A stretch of DNA of 16,456 nt from CAZUSO01 sp964622775 (GCA_964622775.1 CAZUSO010000063.1:1-16456), one strand, 5' to 3'; shown: positions 6,712-14,221, numbered from the stretch's first letter. Notes: generated by a model from the letters alone, not told the origin. A program made the numbers and translations.

Positions 6712-8886
6712 ATGCCATCAAGCCTGCACAAAAAATTATTCCTGCTTTTTTCCATCCTTTTCTTAACTACGGTTACGTTTGGGCAGACTACCTTACAGGG
6801 GTTTGTACGCTCGGAAAAGGAAGGGCCGGTTCAGGGCGCCAGTGTTTCCATTGAAAATACTTTGGACGGAACAACTACGGACAGTACCGGATTTTTCCGC
6901 TTAGTCACCTCGGAGCAGGGGGAACATAATTTGTTAGTAACCGCTATCGGCTATTTCGAATTGATACAATCTGTAAACCTGGATCGACCATCCTCCGGAC
7001 TGAATATCCTGTTACAGACCAGCTCCACCACATTAGAAAGTGTTACCATCAGTGCCGGAACATTTGGTTCCTCACAAGGTAGCCAAAAAACCGTACTCAA
7101 TCCTATTGACGTGGTAACTACCGCAGGCGCTATGGCGGATCCGGTAGCCGCTTTGCAATCTATACCTGGTGTACAGCGAAACGGAAGCCAAACGGGACTG
7201 ATGGTGCGCGGGGGCGATGCCAGCGAAGCCAGCGTAGTTGTAGATGGACTTACTGTTCAGAATCCCTTTTTCAGCGATGTGCCGGGCGTAGCGGCCCGCA
7301 GTCGTTTTGGTATATTTCAATTCAAAGGCCTTGCCTTCAGCAGCGGCGGATACAGTGCGCGCTACGGTCAGGCGATGTCTTCCATCCTGGAGCTGAATAC
7401 CTTAGATCTTCCGGAGGAAAGCACTGTGAACCTGGGAATCAATTTTGCCGGACTTTACGCCTCCGGCTCCAAATTATTTCACAAGGATAACATGGGGATT
7501 GAGGCATCGGCAAGCTATACCAATCTGTCGCCATTTTATAAGTTAGCCAATACCAATTTTGATTTTTACGACGTACCCAAAGGCGGTAATTTCTCCCTGA
7601 AATACGGCTGGCTCAACAACAAAGGAGGGCTCCTGAAATTTCAAGCCAATTATAGCTTTAACAAAACCGGGATACACATACCCAATCCATTTGTAGCCGG
7701 CGAGGATATGAACTACGGCATCAGCAATCAGAATGCCGGAACCATGCTCACCTACCGGCAAACTTTTAAGGATAAAATAAAATGGTTTATCGGAGCAGGA
7801 TATTCTTTCAATAATGATGATGCCGCATGGGGAACATTTCCTTATAACAATAAAGACCAGCGTGCACAGATTCGTAATGAATTTACCTGGTATGCAGCAG
7901 GAAAATTCCACATGATATTTGGCGGTGAATGGCAATACTTCACGATCGGGCAAACCTTCGATACGATAAAAACATCCATTCAGGAAACACAAGCTGCGGT
8001 ATATGCCGAAGGAGAATGGACGCCCGTACGTTGGCTAGCGCTTCGCCCGGGCATACGTTACGAAAACAGTGCTTTACTGAAAACCAATACGCTGGCTCCC
8101 CGCTTTTCCGCATCGGTGAGAGCCGGGAAAAACGGCCAGGTATCCGTGGCCACAGGACTGTTTTATCAAAGCCCGGACCGCAATTATCTGCTACAGGGAT
8201 ATCGCCCGGAACAACAGCAGGCTGTTCATTACATTGCTAATTATTTATGGGCTAAAAACGATCGTACCATCCGGATAGAAGGTTATTATAAGCAGTATCA
8301 GGAATTGGTTCTGGAGCATTTCAATATAGCTTACGATCCCAATAATTACCGCAGGAGCCTCGCTGCCGTAGATAACGGCGGTCATGGGTATGCCGGGGGG
8401 ATAGAATTGTTCTGGAATGATAAAAAAACGGTTAAAAATTTAGAGTACTGGCTGTCGTACAGCTATATTGATACCCGGCGGCTTTACAAAAATTTTCCTG
8501 TTGCCGCTACACCTGATTTTATATCCGACCATAACCTCAGCCTGGTTACGAAATACTGGGTGGAGGATTGGAATACCATGCTGAGCGCAACGTATGCTTA
8601 CGCTAATGGTAAGCCCTATTACAATCCCAACAATCCTGATTTTCTTGGCGACCGCACTCCGGATTACCATAATCTTTCCATTCAGGTCAGCTATCTGCGC
8701 GCTATTGGAAAATGGTTTGCCGTTTTTTACCTGAGTGTGGACAACGTAACTAATCAGAAAAACATCTTCGGCTACCGTTATTCCGCCGATGGCAATCAAC
8801 GCTACGCCATTGAGCCCGCCATGTACCGTACCGTATTTTTTGGCGTAAATTTATCTTTAACAAAATTTGATAAAGACGAACTTTAA
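6712..8886 (+). CDS. TonB-dependent receptor with carboxypeptidase-regulatory-like N-terminal domain
   Basis: A 724-residue outer-membrane receptor, counting from the ATG at 6712. The frame stays open to an ATG at 6631, but the 6712 start puts a clean signal peptide at the N-terminus (MPSSLHKKLFLLFSILFLTT, ending FGQ at 25) and sits just after a -7 element. Residues 26-105 are a CarboxypepD_reg-like beta domain (LQGFVRS, GASVSIENT, GFFRL). Residues about 130-235 are the plug, with DPVAALQSIPGVQ and the signature MVRGGDASEASVVVDG (164-179). The remainder is the beta-barrel, rich in Tyr/Trp/Asn strands and ending VFFGVNLSL before a short charged tail. There is no SusD partner, so this is not a classical glycan-uptake SusCD pair. 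The ligand is unknown, with a siderophore, metal, vitamin or peptide all possible. The next gene, 19 nt on, encodes a secreted TPR-like protein probably made from the same transcript. Confidence 0.93.
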   Translation: MPSSLHKKLFLLFSILFLTTVTFGQTTLQGFVRSEKEGPVQGASVSIENTLDGTTTDSTGFFRLVTSEQGEHNLLVTAIGYFELIQSVNLDRPSSGLNILLQTSSTTLESVTISAGTFGSSQGSQKTVLNPIDVVTTAGAMADPVAALQSIPGVQRNGSQTGLMVRGGDASEASVVVDGLTVQNPFFSDVPGVAARSRFGIFQFKGLAFSSGGYSARYGQAMSSILELNTLDLPEESTVNLGINFAGLYASGSKLFHKDNMGIEASASYTNLSPFYKLANTNFDFYDVPKGGNFSLKYGWLNNKGGLLKFQANYSFNKTGIHIPNPFVAGEDMNYGISNQNAGTMLTYRQTFKDKIKWFIGAGYSFNNDDAAWGTFPYNNKDQRAQIRNEFTWYAAGKFHMIFGGEWQYFTIGQTFDTIKTSIQETQAAVYAEGEWTPVRWLALRPGIRYENSALLKTNTLAPRFSASVRAGKNGQVSVATGLFYQSPDRNYLLQGYRPEQQQAVHYIANYLWAKNDRTIRIEGYYKQYQELVLEHFNIAYDPNNYRRSLAAVDNGGHGYAGGIELFWNDKKTVKNLEYWLSYSYIDTRRLYKNFPVAATPDFISDHNLSLVTKYWVEDWNTMLSATYAYANGKPYYNPNNPDFLGDRTPDYHNLSIQVSYLRAIGKWFAVFYLSVDNVTNQKNIFGYRYSADGNQRYAIEPAMYRTVFFGVNLSLTKFDKDEL

Positions 8887-8905
8887 AAACTAAAACAACA
8901 AAACA

Positions 8906-9556
8906 ATGAAAAACAAATTACTGCTCACGCTCACCTTTTTAGCTTTAAGCATGAACGCCCTGTTTGCCCAGGATTTCAGGGAAGCCCTCCGGGAAACTTT
9001 TGAAACCTTCGACAGCAGCCAGGATATACAGCAAAAGCAAGCGCTCAGCAACAAACTTTCGCTGATCGCCAAAAAATTCAATACGGAATGGTCGGCGCCT
9101 TACTATACTGCTTACAGCAAAATTATCCTGAGCTATATGGAACCGGATGCAGGCAAAAAAGACGCTTATTTAGATGAAGCAGACAACCTGATTGTGGAGG
9201 CGGAAAGCCTGCTCGATAAAGAATCTGATGACCTGTATGTGCTAAAAGCGATGTGTGCAAATGCCCGTATTGCCATACAGCCGCAGGATCGCTGGAAGAA
9301 ATACGGGAAGATTTTTGAAAGCAATCTGGAAACCGCAAAAAAGCTGAATGCAGACAATCCGCGTATTTATTATCTGAAAGGTACCAGCGTTTTTTATACG
9401 CCTAAAGCATTCGGAGGTGGAAAGGGGCGTGCAAAGGAATATTTTGAACGTGCTCAGCCTTTGTTTGCCGCAGAATCCAAAGAGGATATTACCCGGCCTT
9501 ACTGGGGTTATCAGGCAAATGCATATTTCCTGGCGGAATGCAATAAAGAAGACTGA
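8906..9556 (+). CDS. Secreted TPR-like protein partnered with the TonB-dependent receptor
   Basis: A 216-residue exported protein of unknown function. A signal peptide (MKNKLLLTLTFLALSMNALFAQ) is followed by an all-helical, charged region. The C-terminal half contains TPR-like pairs: NPRIYYLKGTSVFYTPKAFGG, then GKGRAKEYFERAQPLF, a typical TPR B-helix start, then WGYQANAYFLAECN at the very end. There is no lipobox, so the protein should be soluble in the periplasm. It begins 19 nt after the receptor stop, which indicates translational and transcriptional coupling. From memory, similar small TPR proteins containing an F-GGGK segment sit beside TonB-dependent receptors in other Bacteroidota. That is recollection. 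A role as periplasmic partner of the receptor is inference. Confidence 0.8.
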   Translation: MKNKLLLTLTFLALSMNALFAQDFREALRETFETFDSSQDIQQKQALSNKLSLIAKKFNTEWSAPYYTAYSKIILSYMEPDAGKKDAYLDEADNLIVEAESLLDKESDDLYVLKAMCANARIAIQPQDRWKKYGKIFESNLETAKKLNADNPRIYYLKGTSVFYTPKAFGGGKGRAKEYFERAQPLFAAESKEDITRPYWGYQANAYFLAECNKED

Positions 9557-9605
9557 TATTATCGTAGCTTCGGCGAAAAGCATCCGGAATAACTGGAGTG
9601 CGGGA

Positions 9606-9675
9606 AAAACGCTTTTAAGTATGATAGCCCCGAAGAGGCTTAGTATCTACAGCCACGGGCCGCACCCGAGGCTGT
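9606..9675 (+). repeat. Two-hairpin intergenic repeat, copy A
   Basis: This 70-nt element matches copy B at 13684-13753 without gaps. A hand count gives about 53 of 70 identical positions, and differences cluster in the second loop. Hairpin 1 is GCCCC-GAA-GAGGC (9627-9639). Hairpin 2 spans 9649-9675 with arms beginning ACAGCC and ending GGCTGT. It lies 50 nt after the TPR gene stop, upstream of clpP, and may also act as a terminator, since AT-rich sequence (ATATTTTTAA) follows. It resembles the CCCCGAAGGGG-type palindromic repeats common in Bacteroidota intergenic DNA, as I remember them. Confidence 0.75.
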
Positions 9676-9737
9676 CTCATGAAATATTTTTAACATAAAC
9701 CCTTTAACATCATTGCTGAGGCACATATTCCCGACGA

Positions 9738-9769
9738 TTTGGCAGAAAGCTTTTTTGGTTTGATATTTG
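9738..9769 (+). promoter_or_regulatory. Candidate promoter of the clpP pair
   Basis: TTTG at 9738-9741 and GATATTTG at 9762-9769 resemble the Bacteroidota -33 TTTG and -7 TAnnTTTG boxes with 20 nt between. The -7 box has one mismatch, at its first base. Transcription would start near 9775, leaving a leader of about 65 nt before the clpP ATG. Confidence 0.35.
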
Positions 9770-9839
9770 TATCTACTACTTCTTGTAATGAAGGATATGA
9801 AGAGGGTTTGATTTTTCGCATCATTAAAAAATAAAATGA

Positions 9840-10535
9840 ATGAATCATAACGAATTTCGCAAATACGCGATAAAGCATCGGGGTATCAGCAGCAATGCCT
9901 TTGACAACTATGCCCAGCATATCAGTGCCCAGCCTGTCGCACTGACACCATATATTATTGAGGAACGCCCGATGAATGTGGCCAGTATGGATGTTTTCAG
10001 CCGGCTGATGATGGATCGTATTATTTTTATGGGAGAGCCGATTAACGACTATGTAGCCAATATTGTCACAGCTCAGTTGCTATTTCTGGAAAGCACCGAC
10101 CGCACGCGTGATATCCAGATGTATATCAACAGTCCGGGAGGCAGCGTCTATGCCGGTTTGGGCATATATGACACTATGCAGATCGTCAATCCGGACATTG
10201 CTACCATCTGCACCGGAATCGCCGCCAGTATGGCCGTAGTGCTCATGTGTGCAGGCACTCAGGGAAAACGAACGGCCTTAAGGCATAGCCGTATTATGAT
10301 GCACCAGCCCAGCAGCGCCATCGGAGGCCAGGCTACCGATATCGCTATTACCGTAAAGGAAATTCAGCGCGTAAAGGAAAATCTTTACACCATCATTTCC
10401 GAACATACCGGACAGCCCTTTGATAAAGTGGCTGCCGACAGCGACCGGGATTTCTGGATGTTGGCCGATGAAGCCAAAGAATACGGCATCGTGGATGAAG
10501 TGCTGAAAAATAATCCGAAGAAGCAAAAAAAATAA
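9840..10535 (+). CDS. clpP: ATP-dependent Clp protease proteolytic subunit, paralogue 1
   Basis: A 231-residue ClpP, the serine peptidase that forms the two-ring barrel of the Clp protease and degrades proteins fed in by an AAA+ unfoldase such as ClpX. The catalytic triad is complete: Ser130 in GIAASMA, His155 in MMHQP and Asp200 in KVAADSDRD. YINSPGGSVYAGLGIYDTM (95-113) is the strand and oxyanion glycine region, and HTGQPF matches the canonical E. coli-type handle end. A longer N-terminus (about 40 residues before EERPM) and a lysine-rich C-terminal tail flank the core. An ATG at 9836 is out of frame and stops after four codons. Neither tig nor clpX is adjacent in this window. A second, more diverged clpP follows 42 nt downstream, so a mixed ClpP1P2 barrel is possible. 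This copy is the closer to textbook ClpP. Confidence 0.95.
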   Translation: MNHNEFRKYAIKHRGISSNAFDNYAQHISAQPVALTPYIIEERPMNVASMDVFSRLMMDRIIFMGEPINDYVANIVTAQLLFLESTDRTRDIQMYINSPGGSVYAGLGIYDTMQIVNPDIATICTGIAASMAVVLMCAGTQGKRTALRHSRIMMHQPSSAIGGQATDIAITVKEIQRVKENLYTIISEHTGQPFDKVAADSDRDFWMLADEAKEYGIVDEVLKNNPKKQKK

Positions 10536-10577
10536 GTACGTTCTTTTCCAATTACATAAACAACAAACGACATTATT

Positions 10578-11222
10578 ATGAACTTATATAATCTGCAACA
10601 GCTCAACCTGAATAAAGACGAGGATGAAGATGAGGATGAAGAACAGGCCATCACCGACAAGAAAAACCCCATGAGCCTGTGGCTGAAAAAGCAGGAGGAG
10701 CTTTTTTTCAAAAACAGAGCGGTCTATCTGTGGGGGCCGGTGGAAGACCGTTCCGCCAAGGAAGTCGTAAACAAATTATTATTGCTGGATGCCGATAAGT
10801 CCGGCAAGGAAATTAAATTCTTCATCAACAGCCCGGGCGGCGTTGTCAGCAGCGGCATGGTTATTTATGACGTCATGAAAATGATAAAGTCTCCCGTAAT
10901 CACCATTTGTATGGGACTGGCTGCCAGCATGGGCTCTATCCTGCTGTCTGCCGGGGAAAAGGGCAAACGTGCGGTTTTCCCGCATGGTGAAGTGATGATT
11001 CACCAGCCTTCATTAGGCGGTTATTTTCAGGGTGTGTCCGCAGATCTGGAGATTCAGGCGAAGCAAATCCAAAAAACCAAAGAGCTGGGCGCTCAAATCC
11101 TGTCCGAGAACTGCAATCAGCCTTTTGAGAAAGTACTGAGAGATCTGGAGCGTGATTACTGGATGGATGCCCAGGAAGCAATAGAATACGGCATTGTGGA
11201 TAAGATTATCGACAAGCTATAA
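10578..11222 (+). CDS. ATP-dependent Clp protease proteolytic subunit, diverged paralogue 2 with acidic N-terminus
   Basis: A 214-residue ClpP paralogue. The triad is present: Ser117 in GLAASMG, His142 in MIHQP and Asp189 in KVLRDLERD, so it should be active. It differs from paralogue 1 in three visible ways. The N-terminus carries a run of Asp/Glu (KDEDEDEDEE, residues 13-22) where ClpP normally forms the axial pore loop. There are extra residues after the active-site His (QPSLGGYFQG against the usual QPLGGYQG). The usual HTGQ becomes NCNQ before the active-site Asp. Spacing of 42 nt from paralogue 1 suggests co-transcription. Paired ClpP subunits form hetero-tetradecamers in some bacteria, and whether these two do is inference. 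It could also form its own barrel. Confidence 0.93.
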   Translation: MNLYNLQQLNLNKDEDEDEDEEQAITDKKNPMSLWLKKQEELFFKNRAVYLWGPVEDRSAKEVVNKLLLLDADKSGKEIKFFINSPGGVVSSGMVIYDVMKMIKSPVITICMGLAASMGSILLSAGEKGKRAVFPHGEVMIHQPSLGGYFQGVSADLEIQAKQIQKTKELGAQILSENCNQPFEKVLRDLERDYWMDAQEAIEYGIVDKIIDKL

Positions 11223-11520
11223 CGCCGGGAAACCGGGAGTTTTGCTGTGTCATCACTTTACAATAATGTTATAGTTTAGGGAAGTTGAATAAGATTGTTT
11301 ATGCTGTGCGGGATTAGTTTTCCAAGTCCGGGTAACGTGTTGTTTGGCATGTTGGCGCAGCATATCCCGAACCAGTGATAAATCAGGATTTGCAATCCGC
11401 TTTCCGTGATTTATTAGCATAAATGCTGCATTTTCGGCTTTTTTAAAAATATGGCAGGCAATATCATTTTCCGGCTTTCTCCTGAAAATTCTGAATCTAA
11501 AAATGGTGATCAAAACAGGA
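11223..11520. other. Intergenic region between convergent clpP paralogue 2 and comEC
   Basis: No gene, strong terminator or repeat was recognised in these 298 nt. A minus-strand frame of 96 codons (11253-11543) overlaps the end of comEC by 23 nt, but its composition is not protein-like to my eye and no domain is evident. A weak CCGG-GAAA-CCGG hairpin just after the clpP stop (11224-11235) is followed by GAGTTTTG and is not convincing as a terminator. Confidence 0.5.
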
Positions 11521-13599
11521 TCAATGTCCCCAGGTCCAGGCATTATCTTCCCCTACCCAGTGAACCCGCACTCCGTAATGTGTCAGCGTATCTTTCCATT
11601 GCTTTCCTTTCCATAGTGGAAGGCTGCCGTCAATCACGATCAGAGAAGGGTGAAAGACCCGCTGCCACATTTCGGGATCAAAAGTAGTCTTAGCGGACAC
11701 AATCAGGTAATCTACCGGGAAGGATGATCCGGGCTTTGCCACAAACGCTTCATTCAGCCATAATATGCGTTTGCCGTCAATCTCCCCAATGTAATTTGTC
11801 TGGATATGGTCCGTTTTCAAGAGATGAGCACGATGTCCCAATCGTGCAGGTAACAGGTTATAACCGGCGATTTTCTTATCCAGCGTATCTTCATCGGCGC
11901 CATACAGCACCGCCGATTTGCCCTTATACACTTCAACAAGAGAAAGGCGTGAAACATTATAAACGATTATTTTCTCCCGCCGAAGCGCCTGGATGTCCTG
12001 CAATATAAAGCTCAGCAACAACAAACAGCCGAGGCTCAAACCGGAAAATAAATACCCGGTTTTTCTCCGGAAAAAATAAAGACACAAGAGGACAATAGTC
12101 AGCATGAGGAGCCAATAGTCTGTCGCATCAATATACAGACTGCGAAAAGATTCCGGTGAATAATGCGCCATCCAGCCTATGAGCTTATGAAAATAATCCG
12201 TTACCCAAATCAATATTTTCCCTAACCACAAGCAGGACCCGAATACGCTTAGGGAAAATAACAATAAAGCGCCCACCATTAAGATTTCGCTGAATAATGC
12301 CGCCGGAATATTGGCTGCCAGTGCCCATACCGGAAACTGGTGAAAGTAATAAATCACCAAAGGGAAAACCATGATCTGTGCCGCAATGCTTACCGACAGC
12401 GTTTGCCACAACAGGCGCAACAATATTTGCTGCGGTATCCAAATCCGGTAAAACTTCCGGTAAAACAGCATGATGGACAATACGGCTAAAAACGACAACT
12501 GAAAGCCGACATCGTAGAGCCAACCCGGACATACACACAACAACAAAAAACCTGTAGCCGCCCAGGTATTTACGGAACGATGCGCCCGGTTCACCATAAT
12601 ACCAAAAGCATACAAGATAAACATCAATGCGGCCCGAACAGCGCTGGGCGGGTATCCGGTGATCATAATATAAAACCATACAAAAGCAATCGCCAGAGAA
12701 TATTTTAAGAAATTCCATCTCCTGCTTTTGAGAAAGAAAAGCAGGAATAAAATCACATTACAAAACATCGCAACGTGCGCTCCCGAGATGGCAATGATGT
12801 GTACGATACCGGTAACCGAATAGGCCTGCCACAGTTCATCATTCAGCATGGTTCGTTCATTGAGAAGCATTGCCTCAGTCAGCGCAGCCGTTGTGCTGTC
12901 GGGAACATTGTGCCGGATTTGATCTGTCAGGATATTGCGTAATGATGCAACAGGATTTGAGGAAATACCCGATCCGGGAATCCTAAAGACGTCTTTTCCA
13001 CTTATAAAAGCCTGGTGGAACAGGTTATTATGAGCGGCATATCCGGCATAATCGAAAGAATAGGGATTGCCGGAATTGCGGATAGCAATCAACTGCTGCG
13101 GAATAACAACACGATCGTTCAGTTGATAATCCGGCAGACTGTCGCTCCGGTAAACATACAGCTTAAAATTTCCCCTTACCGGTTGCCACTGCTCATTGAT
13201 CCTGATGTATTCCGCGCTTACCGGAAGCAGGATGCTGCGCGCTTTTAATTGTGGCGCATCATAAACCCGTCCTGCTATAGCCGTTCCTTTATGAAGACAA
13301 TGGCCGTACCATTGGTCATTATTGCGGATATCTCCGAAATAGCCGGCCGAGCATCCAAAGAAGAATACAGTAAGTCCAATAGAAACCAGACGGAGGAGAT
13401 AAATATTCCTGACCGGACTTCTGTATAGGTTGATGACAATGGCGAACAAGAGCAGCAACACACTACATGCACACCATAACCATCCGTTTATTGCCGGGAA
13501 CAGGTGCTGAAACAGCAGTCCGGCTATAAGCGGAGCCAGCAGGAGAACAAAAGGGCTCTCGTTCTCCCATCGTTTCTTATACAGGTGATCGTGGTTCAT
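11521..13599 (-). CDS. comEC: ComEC/Rec2-family DNA-uptake channel protein
   Basis: A 692-residue inner-membrane protein of the ComEC/Rec2 family, the channel that carries single-stranded DNA into the cytoplasm during transformation. Residues 15-90 hold N-terminal membrane helices. Residues about 100-215 are the extracytoplasmic DUF4131-like domain (GRVYDAPQ, FKLYVYR, NPYSFDYAGYAAHNNLFHQ). Residues 225-520 are the competence domain, with EAMLLNERTMLNDELWQAYS, GIVHIIAISGAHVAMF (264-279, the invariant SG-x-H), TGYPPSAVRAALMF (314-327) and DVGFQLSFLAVLSI (363-376). The C-terminal part (541-692) looks like a worn metallo-beta-lactamase-like domain that lacks the HxHxDH metal motif. No other competence gene is nearby. 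Start choice gives a short charged segment before the first helix. Family is firm. Natural competence of this organism is not shown. Confidence 0.93.
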   Translation of the reverse strand: MNHDHLYKKRWENESPFVLLLAPLIAGLLFQHLFPAINGWLWCACSVLLLLFAIVINLYRSPVRNIYLLRLVSIGLTVFFFGCSAGYFGDIRNNDQWYGHCLHKGTAIAGRVYDAPQLKARSILLPVSAEYIRINEQWQPVRGNFKLYVYRSDSLPDYQLNDRVVIPQQLIAIRNSGNPYSFDYAGYAAHNNLFHQAFISGKDVFRIPGSGISSNPVASLRNILTDQIRHNVPDSTTAALTEAMLLNERTMLNDELWQAYSVTGIVHIIAISGAHVAMFCNVILFLLFFLKSRRWNFLKYSLAIAFVWFYIMITGYPPSAVRAALMFILYAFGIMVNRAHRSVNTWAATGFLLLCVCPGWLYDVGFQLSFLAVLSIMLFYRKFYRIWIPQQILLRLLWQTLSVSIAAQIMVFPLVIYYFHQFPVWALAANIPAALFSEILMVGALLLFSLSVFGSCLWLGKILIWVTDYFHKLIGWMAHYSPESFRSLYIDATDYWLLMLTIVLLCLYFFRRKTGYLFSGLSLGCLLLLSFILQDIQALRREKIIVYNVSRLSLVEVYKGKSAVLYGADEDTLDKKIAGYNLLPARLGHRAHLLKTDHIQTNYIGEIDGKRILWLNEAFVAKPGSSFPVDYLIVSAKTTFDPEMWQRVFHPSLIVIDGSLPLWKGKQWKDTLTHYGVRVHWVGEDNAWTWGH

Positions 13600-13683
13600 T
13601 TCGTATCGGGTCAGCTACGCAATGATTTTCTATGGTGGCATAAAAGTAAAGAAAAGCACGCAATCTCTATCGGACATTAAGAG

Positions 13684-13753
13684 AAAATGCTTTTAAGCAG
13701 GATAGCTCCGAAGGGGCGTAATATTTACAGCTCCGGGGGCAGTCCGGGGCTGT
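13684..13753 (+). repeat. Two-hairpin intergenic repeat, copy B
   Basis: Second copy of the 70-nt element found at 9606-9675, same orientation. Hairpin 1 is GCTCC-GAA-GGGGC (13705-13717). Hairpin 2 spans 13727-13753 with arms ACAGCTCCGG and CCGGGGCTGT. In both hairpins the substitutions relative to copy A leave the stems pairable (some as G-U), while the second loop is unrelated. This pattern suggests selection or origin as a structured element. It lies 84 nt upstream of the comEC start. Confidence 0.75.
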
Positions 13754-13771
13754 AGAACAGGTATTACTCTT

Positions 13772-13821
13772 GTTTTGGCATGTGTTTTTGTTGCGAGGAA
13801 AAACAAAAACCATGACAAAAC
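13772..13821. repeat. Long imperfect hairpin, about 20-bp arms
   Basis: Left arm 13772-13792 and right arm 13802-13821 are reverse complements apart from one bulged base and one mismatch, around a 9-nt loop. The central part, GTTTTTGTT with AACAAAAAC, is perfect. It is A/T-rich and does not lie at the end of any gene. Confidence 0.7.
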
Positions 13822-13862
13822 ACAGTAAGAAATTTAAAGGCGAGATTTCCCTGAACCTGTCA

Positions 13863-13884
13863 ATGATAAGATTCCTTATCATTG
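13863..13884. repeat. Perfect 9-bp inverted repeat
   Basis: AATGATAAG (13863-13871) and CTTATCATT (13876-13884) flank a 4-nt ATTC loop. This is the second palindrome in a row in the non-coding stretch upstream of comEC. Confidence 0.65.
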
Positions 13885-14031
13885 CAATTCCGGCCTGAGA
13901 AAATTCCAAATTGTGTTTAATTTGATCAGAATTTCCGGATGGAGGAGCTTTTCTCTTGCGAAGCAAAATCTCCGATTGCGTTTGGAATAGCATCAACATA
14001 CTTCACATTACTTAGGAGATTTCTCCGCTTC

Positions 14032-14066
14032 ATAAAAATCATTTCGCTGTGCTACATGATTTTTAT
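14032..14066. repeat. Palindrome within a Bacteroidota-type ATTTCGACCGAA repeat
   Basis: ATAAAAATCAT (14032-14042) and ATGATTTTTAT (14056-14066) are perfect 11-bp arms around 13 nt. Read on the minus strand, the neighbourhood is GTTATTTCGACCGAA, then this hairpin, then GAAGCGGAGAAATCTCC. That resembles the TCATTTCGA...GAAGCGGAGAAATCT repeat I associate with Bacteroidota intergenic DNA, here apparently interrupted by the hairpin. A nested palindrome, ATTTCGGTCGAAAT, follows immediately (14065-14078). Confidence 0.6.
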
Positions 14067-14102
14067 TTCGGTCGAAATAACGTCACTTTTTTTGTTGTCA
14101 CA

Positions 14103-14128
14103 CCCCTTTGAGGTTGTCATCAAAAGGG
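14103..14128. repeat. Short imperfect hairpin
   Basis: CCCTTTGA (14104-14111) pairs with TCAAAAGGG (14120-14128) with one extra A, around an 8-nt loop. It is part of the palindrome cluster between icd and comEC. Confidence 0.5.
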
Positions 14129-14221
14129 CTTCATACAACTAAGAAAATTCCACATTACAGCTTAATTTATTTTCTGCATGAAGCAATCTCCGACTACATT
14201 TGCTGTTTTTCATTTCCACAA

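Larger units (their letters stand above)
13898..14168 (+). repeat. Diverged direct repeat pair flanking a palindromic core
   Basis: Positions 13898-13924 and 14141-14168 share (G/A)AGAAAATTCCA, then diverge and rejoin at TTAATTT. Downstream of each, CGAAGCAAAATCTCCGA (13959-13975) and TGAAGCAATCTCCGA (about 14179-14193) also resemble each other. The two units appear to be old duplicates separated by the palindromes at 14032-14066 and 14103-14128. Confidence 0.5.

Noticed and set aside
11253..11543. 96-codon minus-strand open frame after comEC
   Set aside because: It overlaps the end of comEC by 23 nt and has no recognisable motif or convincing start signal. It could only be rescued by conservation in relatives.
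13812..13898. Short plus-strand frame of 28 codons beginning in the arm of the long hairpin
   Set aside because: Its ATG lies within the right arm of a palindrome and the frame covers another palindrome. Repeat DNA explains it better than a small protein.
13667..13999. 110-codon minus-strand open frame
   Set aside because: It is composed entirely of the two-hairpin repeat and neighbouring palindromes, with no protein-like pattern.
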